The notes beneath the pieces were generated by a model. The model saw only the letters and a list, made by a program, of their open reading frames with translations, was not told the DNA's origin and did not search any database. A program made the translations under genes and the position numbers. Below are positions 10,049 through 24,600 of a stretch of DNA of 64,000 nucleotides, piece by piece. Positions within the stretch are counted from its first letter, which is position 1. Every line of letters begins with the position of its first letter. The stretch is taken from NCBI RefSeq assembly GCF_020085105.1, contig NC_058063.1:5986501-6050500 (forward strand). The letters run 5' to 3'. The DNA comes from Siniperca chuatsi. Taxonomy: Eukaryota > Chordata > Actinopteri > Centrarchiformes > Sinipercidae.

Positions 10049-12625
10049 AGCTGTCGAGATCTGTTTCCTCCTTCTGCATGACCTCATTCATTACATACTT
10101 CCGGGCGGAGTCAAAATTCTTTATTTTACTTTTTAAAAACAACAGCGGCAGACCTTTTCATGCCAAGGACCCTATAAACAATATGCGGGTGTTAACTAAA
10201 CTATCAAAACAGTCTTGTTTGGGCTGTATACTGTGCATTCTCCCATTGTGATAAATTGGTGCGGCTAAAGCGGACCGAACCTGACAAGGCAACAGGATAC
10301 ATAGACTATGTAGGCTACCTACATTAGGAGGAACGGGTGGTTAACAGGGGCCACAGCTAATTTTTGCCCTCAGCAGATGAATCCAGCCCTGGCCAGGACA
10401 TTTCATATCTTTTAAATTAACCCCTGCAAAAAAAAATCCACAGGAGTCTCAAATTACTTCTTATATTTGTACAATTAACACTTGAAATGATGAAGGCACT
10501 TGCAAATGACTAGCAAATGACTATTCTAGCAAACCAGAATAACTATTAGTGTAAACCCCCCATATTTAGATGATCCAGTATATAGTTTTTTACCCAAAGC
10601 TTCATGTTAGCATATACGTTTTGGTGTACATTTAGAAAAAAAAACATGCACATTTATTTCAACCCATCAATACAAGCTGATACCCATACATAGCCCTCAA
10701 AATAAATGAAAATCCAGGCAGGTGACCAGGAAGATCATTTTCCAAAATCACAGTGGAATGCAGTCTTTCTTTCCTTGTTCAGTAGCGTTGCAGTTTGTAG
10801 GCTCATTCAGGTCCCTGCACTTTCCAGCAGTGCACATCAGGGGGCACTGTCTGCAACAAATACAACCTACATTCAAACATAATACCATTCATCTGCTGCT
10901 CTTACCTGTTGGGTGTCAGCAAATAAAATATGGCACATTGCCTTTGCCACAAACTGTCCCAGCATGCTTTAAAATCAGCATTTCTAATTCAGGTGGCTTT
11001 TGACATTTTTCTTGGAAAAAGAAGTATTTACAGAAGGCAACATTACCAGTACAGTGTAATATGTGTGTGAGGAACAAAATAATACTTCATATTTGCCAAA
11101 AAAGCAAAAGTGATACTTTATATTTTCCATTTGGCACATTGCTTCCCATATCAGGGCTGTAACAGAACCCAACAATACTCAGAACACATAAACAAAAAAA
11201 ATAAAACCAGTAGTCCACAGATAAACAATACATGCTTGGTTTTGCCACAATATTAACAATCTGTACCAGTTCATGTCAGATTCCTCTTGCAAAACCATCT
11301 TCCTGTCTTGGATGTTGAAAAAAAAATCCAGCAGGCAGAAGAAAGTTTGTAAAAAAAAAAAAATAGATACAGTATGTCCTTGGTGGTGGCAGCTTTTTTG
11401 TCTCTATAGTCTCCAGTATAAGAGTCCACATGTATTCACAAAAGTAGCCATATCAAGAAGAAAAAAAGGTGAAATTAGAATGCATTTTTACAGACATTTG
11501 GCAGCTTTTCCAGCTTTCATCCACTGTGTATGTATGCATACATGGAGGTACACAACCTATATACAATTCAATTTATTTAGTGTGTGTGCATGTTTAATTT
11601 GTAAAATAGTGTTTCAGCTTTCATCCTCACAACATAGGAGCAGGAGCTGGGTATATTGATTATTTATCTGTATGTGTATGTGTGTGAATGTAGGTATGTG
11701 GATATGAGGCTGGTGAGAAAGGGGGGCATGTGGGAACCAGAAGATAGATATATTGAATTTGTTGATGTGCAAATGTTCTGTATATCATTTATTTGAGCAT
11801 TTGCATATTTACAGATTTACAGATTGCCAAATCACTATATCTATTGGACACTAGTCAGGTTTTGGCTGTTTGAAGTCTTTGATCCAATCTGTCTCAGTGG
11901 GTAAGGCAAAGGCAAGAGGACAATAAGACAATATGGAGGTATGCATGTTGCAGGTGTGGCAAGAGAAGAACAAGCCCATGGTTTGGATCAGATCCCAGAC
12001 CGTGTTGTAAGGGAACTTAACACTGGCACAGTTATGGATACACTGAGCACCACTAAAGCAAAAATCCACCCTCAGTACAGAGGTGTTGCAATCTACTTTT
12101 CTGATGTACCAACTTTCCTACAGCCTCGTCCTACTTCTCCTGCATTTCCTGATTTCCTACTGTACATGTCCTCGAGTGCTTTTGACATCCCCCACAAAAG
12201 GTATGTCAACTGCGTTCACCCGTTGGTTTCAGCTGGTTAGAGCAACAGATACTGGTATTGCGAAAGATGAGCAAGAAATATTGTCTGCGATTAAACGCTG
12301 TAGTAGCTGCACTGGAAATATTGTGACGATGTCTTTGTTTGTACCAGTACTCCGGGGAATACACAACACACATCACCAAACATCAGGTAGAAATCCAGAA
12401 GTGCCCAGTAGATTTTTCCGTTGCCATTCATTTGTTCTATTGCACCATGTTCCCACACAATAAAGAAGATGCAGCGTTGTAGTCAAGGTGCAGATTTTTC
12501 ATAACTGACCACAAACTGGTTCTCTGAGTTGTGACCAAACCTTGCTAGTATATCCGCATTTGAACCCCCTCCAAGACCAGAGCTGGCCAGTCTTGTAGTT
12601 TCACATGTTATTTTCCAGCTGCTTG
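10046..12625. other. intergenic join between otub1 and nectin4
   Basis: It contains the otub1 promoter side (near 10046-10150) and, towards 12625, the likely 3' UTR of nectin4. Reverse-strand AATAAA hexamers at 11788-11793 and 11572-11577 are candidate nectin4 polyadenylation signals. No other coding exon is recognised. The frames at 11941-12463 on the plus strand have no family resemblance that I can see. A T-rich/A-rich stretch at 11300-11370 and TG-rich sequence at 11580-11700 are the only low-complexity features. Confidence 0.5.
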
Positions 12626-15600
12626 CTAAACTATCTGGGCCTTGTGTATCACGGAGGCGTGGGGACTGACCCCAGTGGAGCTTGGCCGGGGTTTGGGTCT
12701 GAGCGTGCCATTAGTCTGCTGATAGCGTGTACTGTGAGCCTCGGACACCTGGGAGCTGTTGGTCTCGCTGTCTTGGTCATCAGGATGCTCCTGGCTGGCA
12801 GGACCCCCCAAGCCTTCATCCACTTCATCCTCATCATCTGTTACTGGTGGGTAGTTGCAGCTCAGAGGAGTGTGCTGGTGATTCTTGGCCACACTTCCTG
12901 GCCGCGAACCCCCGTCTGCTGGGAGAATGGCGCTGCCGTTTAGCTGTCTTACAATCTCAGTGGACTGTACCATTGGGAAGGCTGATGGCATGAGAGGAGG
13001 GTGGAAACGAGTTTCCTGCTGCAAAGACACAGAGCAGACAGACTTCTTAACTGCATCATCATCATCATCAGGTAAGTATGCAAATGTTATTAACCTGGGT
13101 GAGATGCATTCCACTCTTTGGTGAAATCAGGCTTTGACTTGCCCAGAAATACACATGCACAAAGCCACCCTTACCAAAGACATAGTGCTGTTTCTCACAT
13201 ATGTCTCCACTCTGAGTCGGTTTTCCTCGTCTCTCTCCAGAAGCCTGTCTCTCCCCCTCCGCGAGTTGTTGTGCAGGACTGGTCTGCCCAGGTAGTCAAA
13301 CGCTCCCCCTCCTCCTCCCCGCCCACCTGAGTTAGTAGATCGGCTGTCACGGCAGTGAGCCTGCTCCTGTCAGTGCAGGAAAAGACACTGATCAGTATTC
13401 ACACTGATTAGGCACAAAACTGTAATGTTTTCCTTCTTTTGCACATTTCCTTAATTTAAACTGAAGTGACTTTAGTTATAGAGCAGTATTTGTCTGAAGC
13501 AGGACAAGTCATACTAAGATAACTTAATTTACTTCTATTGGAAATGTTAAATAAAGCAATAGTTCAACATTTTGGGAAATATCTTTCTTGCCTAGAGGTA
13601 GATGAGAAGATTGATACCACTCTTTTATCTGTATGCTAAATATAAAGCATACATCAACACAGCTTCTAGCTTAGCTTAGCATAAAGACTGGAAACGGGGA
13701 GAAACAGCTAGCCTGGCTCTGTCCAAAGGTAACCAAATCCACCTACCAGCAGTTATATCAGTTACCAGTTATAGCTGGATTGTTGTAAAAAGAGCACTTT
13801 GCTGTTTTAGTGGCAGACTATTTCTTGGCAGAGCGCAATAACTTCCTGGTATCGATCTTCTCATCTAACTCTCAGCAAGAAAGCGAATAAGTGGGCACCC
13901 CCGGTAGCTCACCTGGTAGAGCGCGTACCATGTACCAAGGCCTTTTCGAGTCCTTACCACAGCGGCCCAGGGTCGAATCTGGCCCAGGCCCCTTGCTCCA
14001 TCCCCTCTCTCTCTCCCCTGCCTTTCCTGTCTCTCTCTCTACTGTGACTTTCAAATAAAAAGCAGAAATGCCGAAAAAATTATCTTTAAAAAAGGAAAAA
14101 GATACCGAATAAGTGTATTTCCCAAAATGTTGAACTATTGCTTAAAGCATTTTCTGACATTGATGACTGGCATAATCTTGATACTAATGGTGAAATCTTC
14201 CTTTATTAAATATATTATCTCTGTTAAATGAAAATTCTGTCGCCTCACTGGATTTATTTATTTATTTGAAGAAATACAAGGTTTTAAAACGTAGTAAAAC
14301 TGCTTTTGCTGGCAAGGCTGAATAGTGGTGGCAACTCTAGAGGCCCTTTTAAAAAGATTACCTCTTGCCAAGATCACAAGAGATTACTACAAAACAAAAC
14401 AGAATTCAAACATTATTATGGGTCTGAAATTCCAGAATAATTTTCCAATAATTTCCCAGACACTTCTTAGAAAGAGCTATGTAATTTGATAATTCTCATA
14501 GGGAAAATAGATGTGTTCAGTTAGTACACTTGCAATTCATTGATTCTAATTCATCGTAGCGTATCCTAAGGAGTCTTTTAGTCAGTGCACAGCTGGTTGG
14601 CTGAAATTGCAAAAATGTGAATTTTATCTACAAACAAGTATAGAATAGTGAAACATAAAGTTTCCAATAATAATGAAAAATGATTCATTCATTTACTTGG
14701 GTTTAAATGGAGCTTATCGTTTTCTATAATTAGTACCAAATTACATAGTTATTTCCAGGAAACTTCAGAGGAAATGATGGACCCAAAGGGACAGATATAA
14801 CTTGTTAATTAGTGAGCTGTTGCCTTTGGACAGAGCCAGGCTAGCTTTTTTCCCCTGTTTCCAGTCTTTATGCTTAGCTAAGCTAACCAGCTGCTGGCTG
14901 TAGTTTCGTATTTAAAGGACAAATATAAGAGCGGAATCAATCTTCTCATCTAACTCTCGGCAAGAAAGCAAATAAGCGCATTTCCCCAAATGTCAAACTA
15001 TTCCTTTAAGCACCATTTAGGATCCACGGAGCGGAATGGGGATGTTTTAAGAAATGAAAAAGCCATATTCTAGAAACAAAAGGTCACAAGAAAAGGAAGC
15101 ATAAAAGTAGCTCAAAGCTCTTCAACAATATAATGTGTTATTATTATTATTATTATTATCAATATCTGAGATGCACTACATTCAGATTTGAAATGTTGAA
15201 GCTCAGAACTTAGCCATCTGGCATCTGGACAGTAAAGCCTCAGTCCCCGGCCCTGGCCCTGCATGCAGAGTTATATAGATACGTAGACTGACCCCGAGGG
15301 AAGACAGGCTGGTCCTTAGGGTTCCCTCCACCCTCAGAGGGATGCTTTCCTCTGTCTGCAATGAAAAGAAAGAGAGGGCTGGATTAGATGTGGGACTGAA
15401 GATAAGGACTCACTCAGACTTCTAAACCCAAAATACTGAACGCTAAAAAAAAAAAAAGTCTGTGCATCAAACATCATGCCCTTTCAAAACTTCCAAACCC
15501 GCTCGCTTGTTTCCTTGGAAAAACAAACAATACAGGTGAAGCAATGACTGATGACAGACAAGCTATTATCATTTGATTGCCACAACTAAATGACACTCAT

Positions 15601-18600
15601 GGTTATAGAGCACAGTTTTAGGTATTCATCATAGTCAAATTTCTAAATAATAAGCCTTGAATAAATGATTGTGTGAAACATAGGGGACTAGCATTCTACG
15701 GATTTTGATCAATGGTGTCAAAGCCTCACAGCCTGAATCAGGTCGTGCAGACATAGGAGAAAACACAAGACGATGCGGCAGTAGCACAGTATGTTCAGTG
15801 TGAAAAGAATAATTCAGTCATAGTACCACTCCTCTGGTATCTGTGCTGATGGAGTTCATTCTCCTGAAAGAAGCTTGCCTGGAGAGAGTGCTTATTTCCT
15901 CCCTATGAGAAACAAGAGACAAGAGAGAGAAAAGGAGAAAGATATTTAAATGACTGAAGAAACTGACAGAGTTCCACTGTGAATTATGCGTATTTTTGAG
16001 CAGTTCAGTTTTTAATGTAATTAATTCTGCATATTTTTCATTTCTTATTTAGTTTTCATGCATATTTTTAATATTTTGTTTCCTTGTCTCTGGAGTTATT
16101 TTGCACATCCCACACACACAGTCATTTATCAACTGAATTTCACACTTTTTGCTCCTCTTATTCTACACTTAACACAGTCTACTGTTGTAACTGTCAATTG
16201 TAATATGCTTAATAGCCCTCATTTGCTTATTGGATAAATCTTCCCTGCGGACATTATTAAGTTTCATCTCATTTTATCTCATCTTAATTAAACATCACGT
16301 TATCTCAGCATACTTCCTCTCAGTCAGCTCCTTCTCCAGCTTCTTGTTCTTGCGTTTGTGATGGCAAGTGACAATGATGACGATGATGAGCATTAAGATC
16401 AGCAGCCCGCCGGCGATGCCCCCCACGATGATCATCAGCATGCTTTCAGTATTGTTCTCCTCCCCAGGAGATTCTGTAAAGTAGAGAGTCAGTAGGGAAG
16501 CAGGATTGGATGGATGTATGCATTTATTCTCACAGTATATATTATTATGACAAGTCTTAGTATGTGACGTAGCTGTCATCTACCTGCCACACCAATCGCA
16601 ATCTCCGCCTTCCCTTCTCCCACTTCATTCTTCGCCACACACTGGTAGGTGCCTCCATCTGATATGCTTAGGGGTCGCCCAAAAGCTAGTGTTCCATTAG
16701 AGTGGGGGATCACACCTTCCGGCAACTCTCCACCAATTCTGCAAACAGAAGTACAGAGTTTTTGTACTATATTTCCAAGAATAACTAGAAGAATAAGACT
16801 GTTAGGGACTGTACAAAAATTATTGGGGTGGGGTGGGGGGCTGAACATCATATGTCACTATTTTAATAAGCAAGGCTCTCCCCAGCATTATTAATATTAA
16901 TATTCTCCTTGACTAAGAGAAAACTTGCAATGCCATCCCCACAATGTCTTGTAAGTAATATAACACTATTGATTGTTACAGTAATATTTCAATAATTTCC
17001 CTTAATTGTTAGGAACCACCATACAATTCCTGGCAGTGTGACTCAGGGAAAATGTTTTGGAAACTTTGATGAGCAACACTATCCAGGGTGTTGCCTCAGT
17101 GTTGTTTTGAGCGCTTTTGATTTAATCTGTTTGAACAGACTTGACCTTAATGTCTGCCTATTGCTGTGAACATTATCAACCCCGCATTGCCCCACAAATA
17201 CTGGGTGTATTTTTATTATATGAACATGTGCACTGAAACAAACCTGAGTCGCTGTTCACAGAGACTACACTAACTTCCATATTTTGCACAGTGCACAGTT
17301 ACACTTTTTTCAGTGTGCCCCTATCACTAGCTGGAAAGAGGAACTGTCTGTTTTTACACATGCAGTAGACAAACCACCATGACAACATCTCACAAATCCA
17401 CACATTCTGCTTCCTCTTCCTCCTTTCACTGCTGGCTCCCCCTAGCCCCTCTGCCTACCTACTCCCACTAGTTCACCTCTCTCCTTCTTGGACTCATCCC
17501 TTTCCCTTTTTCTTCTCATCCCCCTCTTCCTCCCTCCTTCGTGTGAAACCGTCTCATCTGTCTGCTCTCTGCACAAGCCGCAACACGACACTGTGACACC
17601 AGCTATTACTTCACCTGCTGCCTTTTTATTGACAAAGCCAACAGGTTTACCCGTTGTTGCACATTAGTGTGTGAAATGCGTGCATGAGTAAGGAGAAGTT
17701 GTTTGTAACTAGAGATTTTGAATGCTGACTTGGTTCTGTGTGTGTGTATACATGCTCATTCATGAGTGTGTATGCTTGTATGCATGCCTTTTGTCTGGTA
17801 AGCCTTACTCACAAAAAATGATTTCCCAAGGTGTGTTTCTATGACTAACAGCAAGTAATATGTACATCATCATCTGGCAAAAACAACTCAAATCAGAAGA
17901 AACCTCATCAAACACCTTACGTAAATTCCTTTACATTTTAGAAGTACCTGTACTCCATATGTGTGTAAGGAATTTCTCCCTTGGGCCCTAACTGTCACTT
18001 CTCATAATTCGATAGGAGCCATTCCTCTTCCAGTCACTTTTCATGGATCACATTTTTCTAACCAAACTCTACACCACACCCAGAGAATATATTAATGCAC
18101 CAAAGGAAATGGCTTGAAGATGACACCAGGTGACTCAAGCAGACAAAACCAGGAATCTGAGTCAAACCCTCGTCAGGGTTTAAAGCTCGACAACAATGTG
18201 TCGCATTTTAAATGACACACGCAAACATTTGAACCTGTCAGTTTCCATTGAGGCAGCAGAATAACGCCAGGGCCTTGTTTGGTCATGTGGAAAGGGTGGA
18301 GATCCACCCCACTGTAAAAAGTTATTTCTATGGATAAGTATATGAGTGACCATGCAGGCTACATTAAAAAGTAACTAATACTGAATAGTTTGTTCAAAGA
18401 ATCTATTAGTTGTAGTACTGCAGGACTTACTGACTCAACATAACTTGAGAACTTAAGATACATTTGATAAACCTCAGATATTAAAGGTGCCCTTTGGAGT
18501 TTTTTTGTAAACAAACAAAAGTTATGTTTACACCAAAATTCATTGTGTGTATCCTTCAAGTCTAACAAACGTATTGAGTGCATTTTCTTCCTCATTAAAT

Positions 18601-21600
18601 ATTTGCAAAGCCGATTTTTGGAATACTTTAAATTCGTGCATTGTTTACATCCAAGTTTCCTTTCTAGTAGTCTTCATCACTGCCATTACCGCTGCCAGCT
18701 GTCAGCGGAATACTGTTAACAGATGGCAGGAAACCATCAGCAGGACTGTGTATCATATCACCAGCATGCTTTTGTGCGTGCATGATACAAACAAAACAGA
18801 GACCCACTCATAAAAACATTGCTCCATAGCACTACTAGTGGTCAAACATTCCAAAGGGTACCTTTAACTTTAGCTTTAACTGCTCAAATATACAGTATTT
18901 AAGAAGATACTACTCAGATTTTCTTTAGTTACATTACTTTTCTCAAATACGTTTCAGTATTATTTTCCATACAGTCTAATCATCCAATTGCACACAAGTA
19001 TTGGTAAAACTAATACGCCTGTGCCTGAGGTAATTTAGAAATTATGAGTATGGTAGGGGTGAGGTGCATGCTAGCCTTCATCATGGTTAGAATCATTTCA
19101 TTGTGTAACTTTTTTTTCAAACCAGCCAGGTCTTTGGAGAGTTTTAACCCAAATACAATGCTTGGAAGTATGCTAGTAAGCTAACAATGTTTCTTCTGTA
19201 CTTAATTGGATGAGTCAGCTGAACATTCATTCAGTTTAGGATTTGAAGTCTTCATCTCAGGATTATGAGTTTTTTAATGCTTCTGAATGTGGTAACTAGA
19301 AATATTAAAATGACAAAAGACGATTATGACAATTTACAGTGTATGTCAATATCGCTTTGAATTGCATACTTTTTTTTAGCCACTTAAGTCTCAAGCACAC
19401 AGTCACATTACAGAAGACCACGAGTGGAGAAATAATCAAAACATCCTAGTTACGCGGAGGCATTTTTACTTAGAACTGTAAGAGTGATTGTAATGTTACT
19501 TGATTTCCTGAGGATGACCTGAGAGCAACCTCACTGAACATCCCATTTGCACTCTTGACTGGCGAAATCATAGCAAAATAATTGAAATAATTACCCGTGA
19601 AGTTACGAGAAAAGTAACAGTGACCAGACACATCAGACAGTTAGTCACACGAGTACCAGACAGCCAGAGAGGGAGGCAGGTCTACTATACCTGATCCAGG
19701 TGAAGCTCTGTGGTTTGGGGTTTCCTCCACTCACGCACCTCAGGGCAGCATTCTCCAAACCCACAAACCAGTCTCCATTGTAGCCAGACACCTCTGCATG
19801 TGGAGGGACTGGAAGGAAGAACAATAATTTACCAGCTTTGAGGCAAGTGAGGAGAAAAGGAGGAATTGTTTATTACTTCTTGTAAAACAAAAAAGGAAAG
19901 GCCAGGATCAAATGTAGCTAAGGCTGAATATTCATGCTTTTAGCTGATGCAGTTATGAAAGACAACTTCTATAGTACATACATAGTACCCTGACACAATA
20001 TCCTGTAATCACAGAATGATCATGTATTAGGTCTAAAAACAACAATATGGTAAACAAATGTAGGTTTTAGTCAAACTGAGTAATACAGAGAGGAATGTGA
20101 AGTGTAAAAGTGATACAGTAGCCTACTTGTGAAGTCTCTTCCTGCTTTAACTTGATGCTGACAGTGATGAAAGCAGGAAGTAAAGCTATGAAAGTGCTAT
20201 CAGTGTTGAAACAGTTTTTTTTTTTTTTCAAGATGTATGCTTGTTCTTTGCATGTTTTGAATGTGTCCATGTTTTGGCCCGAGAGTGTGTTTTCTGGATC
20301 AAGGGACCAATTCAAACCTTGATTTTCTATAATTCTGATGATGAATACTCACAGTGCACCACCAGGTTGTTTCTGAGCCTGCGGGGGGCCTGTAAAGTCG
20401 GATGCCACACCAGACAATCCAGCTTCTTGCCGTTCATGTTCCTCAGGGGGTGCAGGGAGTAGTGCGAGGAGACCGCAATGTTGTCGGACGAGCGATTGAT
20501 GGACTGGCCGTTCAGGTCGGTGTCCCAGGAGAGGCGGGGAGGAGGGCGGGCTACAGAGCGACAGGAAGCGGCCTGCCGGTAGGTCTGTCCCTCCACCAGA
20601 ATCACAGGGTCCAGGGAGGAGATAGGAATGGCTGGAGGGGGATTGTTAGAATGTTTGATCAGAGTGAAGATAATGATCAGTCGCCAGACTTAGCAGTCAG
20701 TGTTGAATGCACACATTTTTTTCCTCTAAACTTTAACTTTAACTGATTGTTGCTTATTTAGCCATACAAAGCCTACCTGATGATATAGAGAATTACTTAA
20801 GATTTCAAAGTTTTCAGGCTATTAAACTACTTTAACTACTTAAAATAAATAAATAGTCAGATATATTTAACTTGTTATTGTTAGTTGTTTTTTCACTATA
20901 GCATGCTGTTAATTAGCTAATTAGTAATCAAAACTGTAATCAACACCAAAGCAGACATGGTTGAAGTGCCAGCAAAGACTGCCAACAGATCATTTATACC
21001 AGTTTATTTTTTATTCTAGCTTGCTACATAATCTAGTCCCCACATACTCAATAGGTGGATTCTATAATATGTATAAATATATATATATTTAATAATAAAT
21101 TATAATAATATAAAATATAATTTAATCTGGGCCTTTAACAAAATTTCAATGCAACATTTTGCAAGTGGGCCTCTACCACTTGCATTTGAGTAGCCTCTAC
21201 CCCTGGTCTAGTCTAAGAGATAAAAAATAGAATAATGGACCAATTCAGAAATATAGAAGGATAATAATTGGCGGTGGGAAACATAATAAAATGTGTCAAT
21301 AAAAAGCTAAATATATTAAAATCTAATAAAACATTATCAGGAATTATTGTAATGACTTCCTTGATAATATAAAATCACATTAGGTTTCCTATGCTGGTGA
21401 TTTTTACCTTATAAGGAGTGTAACTTAATGTGGGAAAAACTACTAATAAGGTGATAAGTATTGTGTTACTACATTATTAGTCATGAAGTAAAACTCATGC
21501 CGTAAAATACATGTGACTCAAGTTATGCAATTTTGACAAGCAAACTAACGAACAGCCTGTTGACGGTCATACCGATTCCCTTTGTACAGCACTCCTGTTG

Positions 21601-24600
21601 CTGCAGTAATGAACTTGACCAAGCTAATCTTTTTCTAATGTATGGCAGAGCCACGAGGGAGGGACTCACTCCACACAATGAGTGACATCTCGCTGTCAAA
21701 GTTGCCTGAGGGGAAGGTGCTGATGTGGCAGGTGTATTTCCCCTCGTCAGAGATCTCTGTGCTCATGATGACCAGAGACGAGTCCGAGGTGGGTTCGTTG
21801 CTTTTAAAGCGCACACGTTGAGACCACGTCCCAAACGCTACAGACGGAGAGAGAGGCACAAAAAGAGGGAGAGAGACAGAGAGTAAGGAAGAGAGAGATG
21901 TGGAGGGAGAGAGTTAAAAGACCCTGTGAGGAAGGATGTGACACAAAAAATTAAGTCCAGCAAGTTCAAAACAGACCTGTGGGTTTCTTTTGTCACTTTC
22001 AGTTCCATACACATGCCTGCACTCTTGCTTGAAATTATATTTACATTCTGGGCATTTAGCTCACGGCCTTATCCACACTCTCACACTCACAATGGGTGTA
22101 CGCTTCATTTTCTAAACCAAACCAAAAAAGAAGTAACCAAAAATCAACAGTGCAAAGATCATAGTTGGCGCCCTTGACTTCCCCTTTTGTGAGAAAAGGA
22201 GAAGTTATTCAGTGTGAAGATATTCTTAAAGAAACGTTTTATAGCATGTGGCAGAGGATGTAACGCGAAAACGCCACTAGAGCTAGGCCACGGTGCCAAC
22301 TGACCTGTCTGTCCATTAGTATGGTGTGCAGTGATGATCTGCTCCTTGGTGGCATCAGGTTTCTCCTTATACCAGGTGACCTGCACCACCACATTGCCCC
22401 CACTTGGCTGGTAGCGACAGGGCAGGACGGTCTCCTCTTCTGCCAAGGAGCGAATGGGATCGTTTGGAGGGAACTCCACAAAGTCTCCCTGTATCACTGT
22501 AACTAAAAGAGAAAAAGGGCAGGTAGGTAAATACATCTACTGAGTGTTCAAGAAATGTAAGAGATGTAGAAAGAATAAGGTACTATGCAATGCAATAACA
22601 CTGAGCTCAACACTAAATCACTACCAGCTCCAGGGCAGCTGGTCTGAGTTGACAGTGATCTTTGACCTACAACCGGAATCTGTAGTTAATTACAATTACA
22701 ATAGCTCTAGGAGAAAGAGCTGGTCAGGAAATCATCTCATTTGCTAATTTACACATTTTTTAGCCAAAGAAAATAGCTCTTCTTGCTAATTTGCCAACTT
22801 AAAAAGAGAGGAAGAAGCTAATATTACACTGCACTTGTCACTGAAGAATGTGGTCTAGCCCTATTTATATTTGCTGACCTTTCAAGTTCTTCAACTATAG
22901 CCATAGGCTACTTGTCTATTACTATCTAGGCTGGCTAGAGTGAATAAAAAAGATGAAAAATAAATAAAAGGTTTCTTATATAGATGTATGCAACATTCTT
23001 AATAACGTGATTTTGTATAGTATAGTCTCAGTTTTCTTGAAAATGTACAGAATAGTGTAATGGTATTGTAACCGAGCATCCTGGGTTCGCCTAACTGTAT
23101 AAACTTAATAAGGACACAATAAACAGAACAATAAGTCCAAACTTCTGAATTTAAACATTCTGATTTATCTAGAACATTTTGTTGTAACACACCACACAAG
23201 ATAAAACCTCTCCCTGCCACCCTCTCTCCTCCCAAACTAAGAAGAGTTGAATCTTACTCAATTGTCCCTCCAAGCTCCCTTACAATCAAGATGGCGGCAA
23301 AGATAACAAAAACAGGAATTTATTCATCTCGTATCGTGCCTAACTTTAGTGGATCATAACATATCGGGTATGGAATTCATCTTCAGATGCTCCGGTTATA
23401 TGAGACCAAACTTTTCTATGGATGTCAGTTTCTGAGCCACATCAAAGACCAAAATGTGGCCTGCAACAGACTAGGTAAGCCAAGGGGCCTTTCTCAGTCT
23501 GCATTCTTGTCTGTACTTGTGTCCTTGTGAAACGTCATCTTTTGCGATTATTGCGATTATGTAGCACGGCCATTCAGCCAGTGACATTATTTGTTTCTAA
23601 AGGCTCTTACAGCTAAAAACTGCTACATGAGGCTACAGGTGTAAGCAATAAAGCTATTACCATAGATATAAATAGTGTTTCATTAACACAAACTGTTGGG
23701 TTTTTTTTACTGTAAACCCAGTGGTTGCTTGTTTTCACTTTATATTCACATTAATAATGGAGAATGCTACATTTGAATAAGTCGGCTTAAGTTAAAGACA
23801 ATGCAGATGTGATTATAAAAAAGAAGCTAACAGGGTCCATAGAGTTCCCCAGTTCACTCAGGATTTACATTAAAGGAAAAGTTTGACATTTTGAGAAGTA
23901 CCACTTATTTCCTTTCTTGCCAAGTTTTAGACGAGAAGATCGATACCACTCCCATTTCTGTCCATTAAATATGAAGTTACAGCCAGCAGCAAATTAGCTT
24001 AGCTTAACACAAATGGCTAAACAGCTAGCCTGGCTCTGTCTGAGAGAAACAAAATCCACCTAACAGGACCACTGAAGCTCACTAATTAATATGATATATA
24101 TCATTTGTTTAATCCATACAAAAACCAAAGTATAAAAATAGCAAGTTGTGGTTTTTAAAGGGGGCTATGTGCCAGACTATTTCTTGGCTGGGCACAGAGA
24201 GCCAGGCTAGCTGTTTCCCCCTGTTTCCAATCTTTATGCTACTGACTGCCTGCTGGCTGTAGTGTCATATTTAACAGACAAATATGAGAGTGATATCGTT
24301 CTTCTCATCTAACTCTCGGCAGGAAAGAGAATGAGCGTACTTCCCAAAATGTCAAACTATTCCTTTAATATAGTGTTTCTTAATGTTTGTGACTAGACCA
24401 AAGTTTCAGAAGTCCTGTTTTTTTTTTTTTTTATAAGCCACAGTTGCACAGTGTTCTGGCCTTGGATCGAAAAGGTTTAATGTCTACAGAATGGATCAGG
24501 TGAAAATAACATTGTGTGTATGAAAATACAAATTCAAACTTGGAATTCCTCACATAAGGGTTTAAAGAGTCCACACTGAGTGAAAAGAGGGAGGAGAGAG

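Noticed and set aside
10003-10087. otub1 start at the in-frame ATG 10087
   Set aside because: The start context is weak and the added basic residues are absent from known OTUB1 proteins. ATG 10045 has a strong context and matches the family.
11941-12463. Two overlapping plus-strand open frames between otub1 and nectin4
   Set aside because: They have no recognisable domain, no splice context and no codon pattern suggesting selection. They are likely chance frames in the nectin4 3' UTR.
13904-13981. A functional tRNA gene
   Set aside because: A- and B-box-like words are present, but the sequence does not fold to a full cloverleaf by eye and it continues into a SINE body with an A-rich tail and target duplication.
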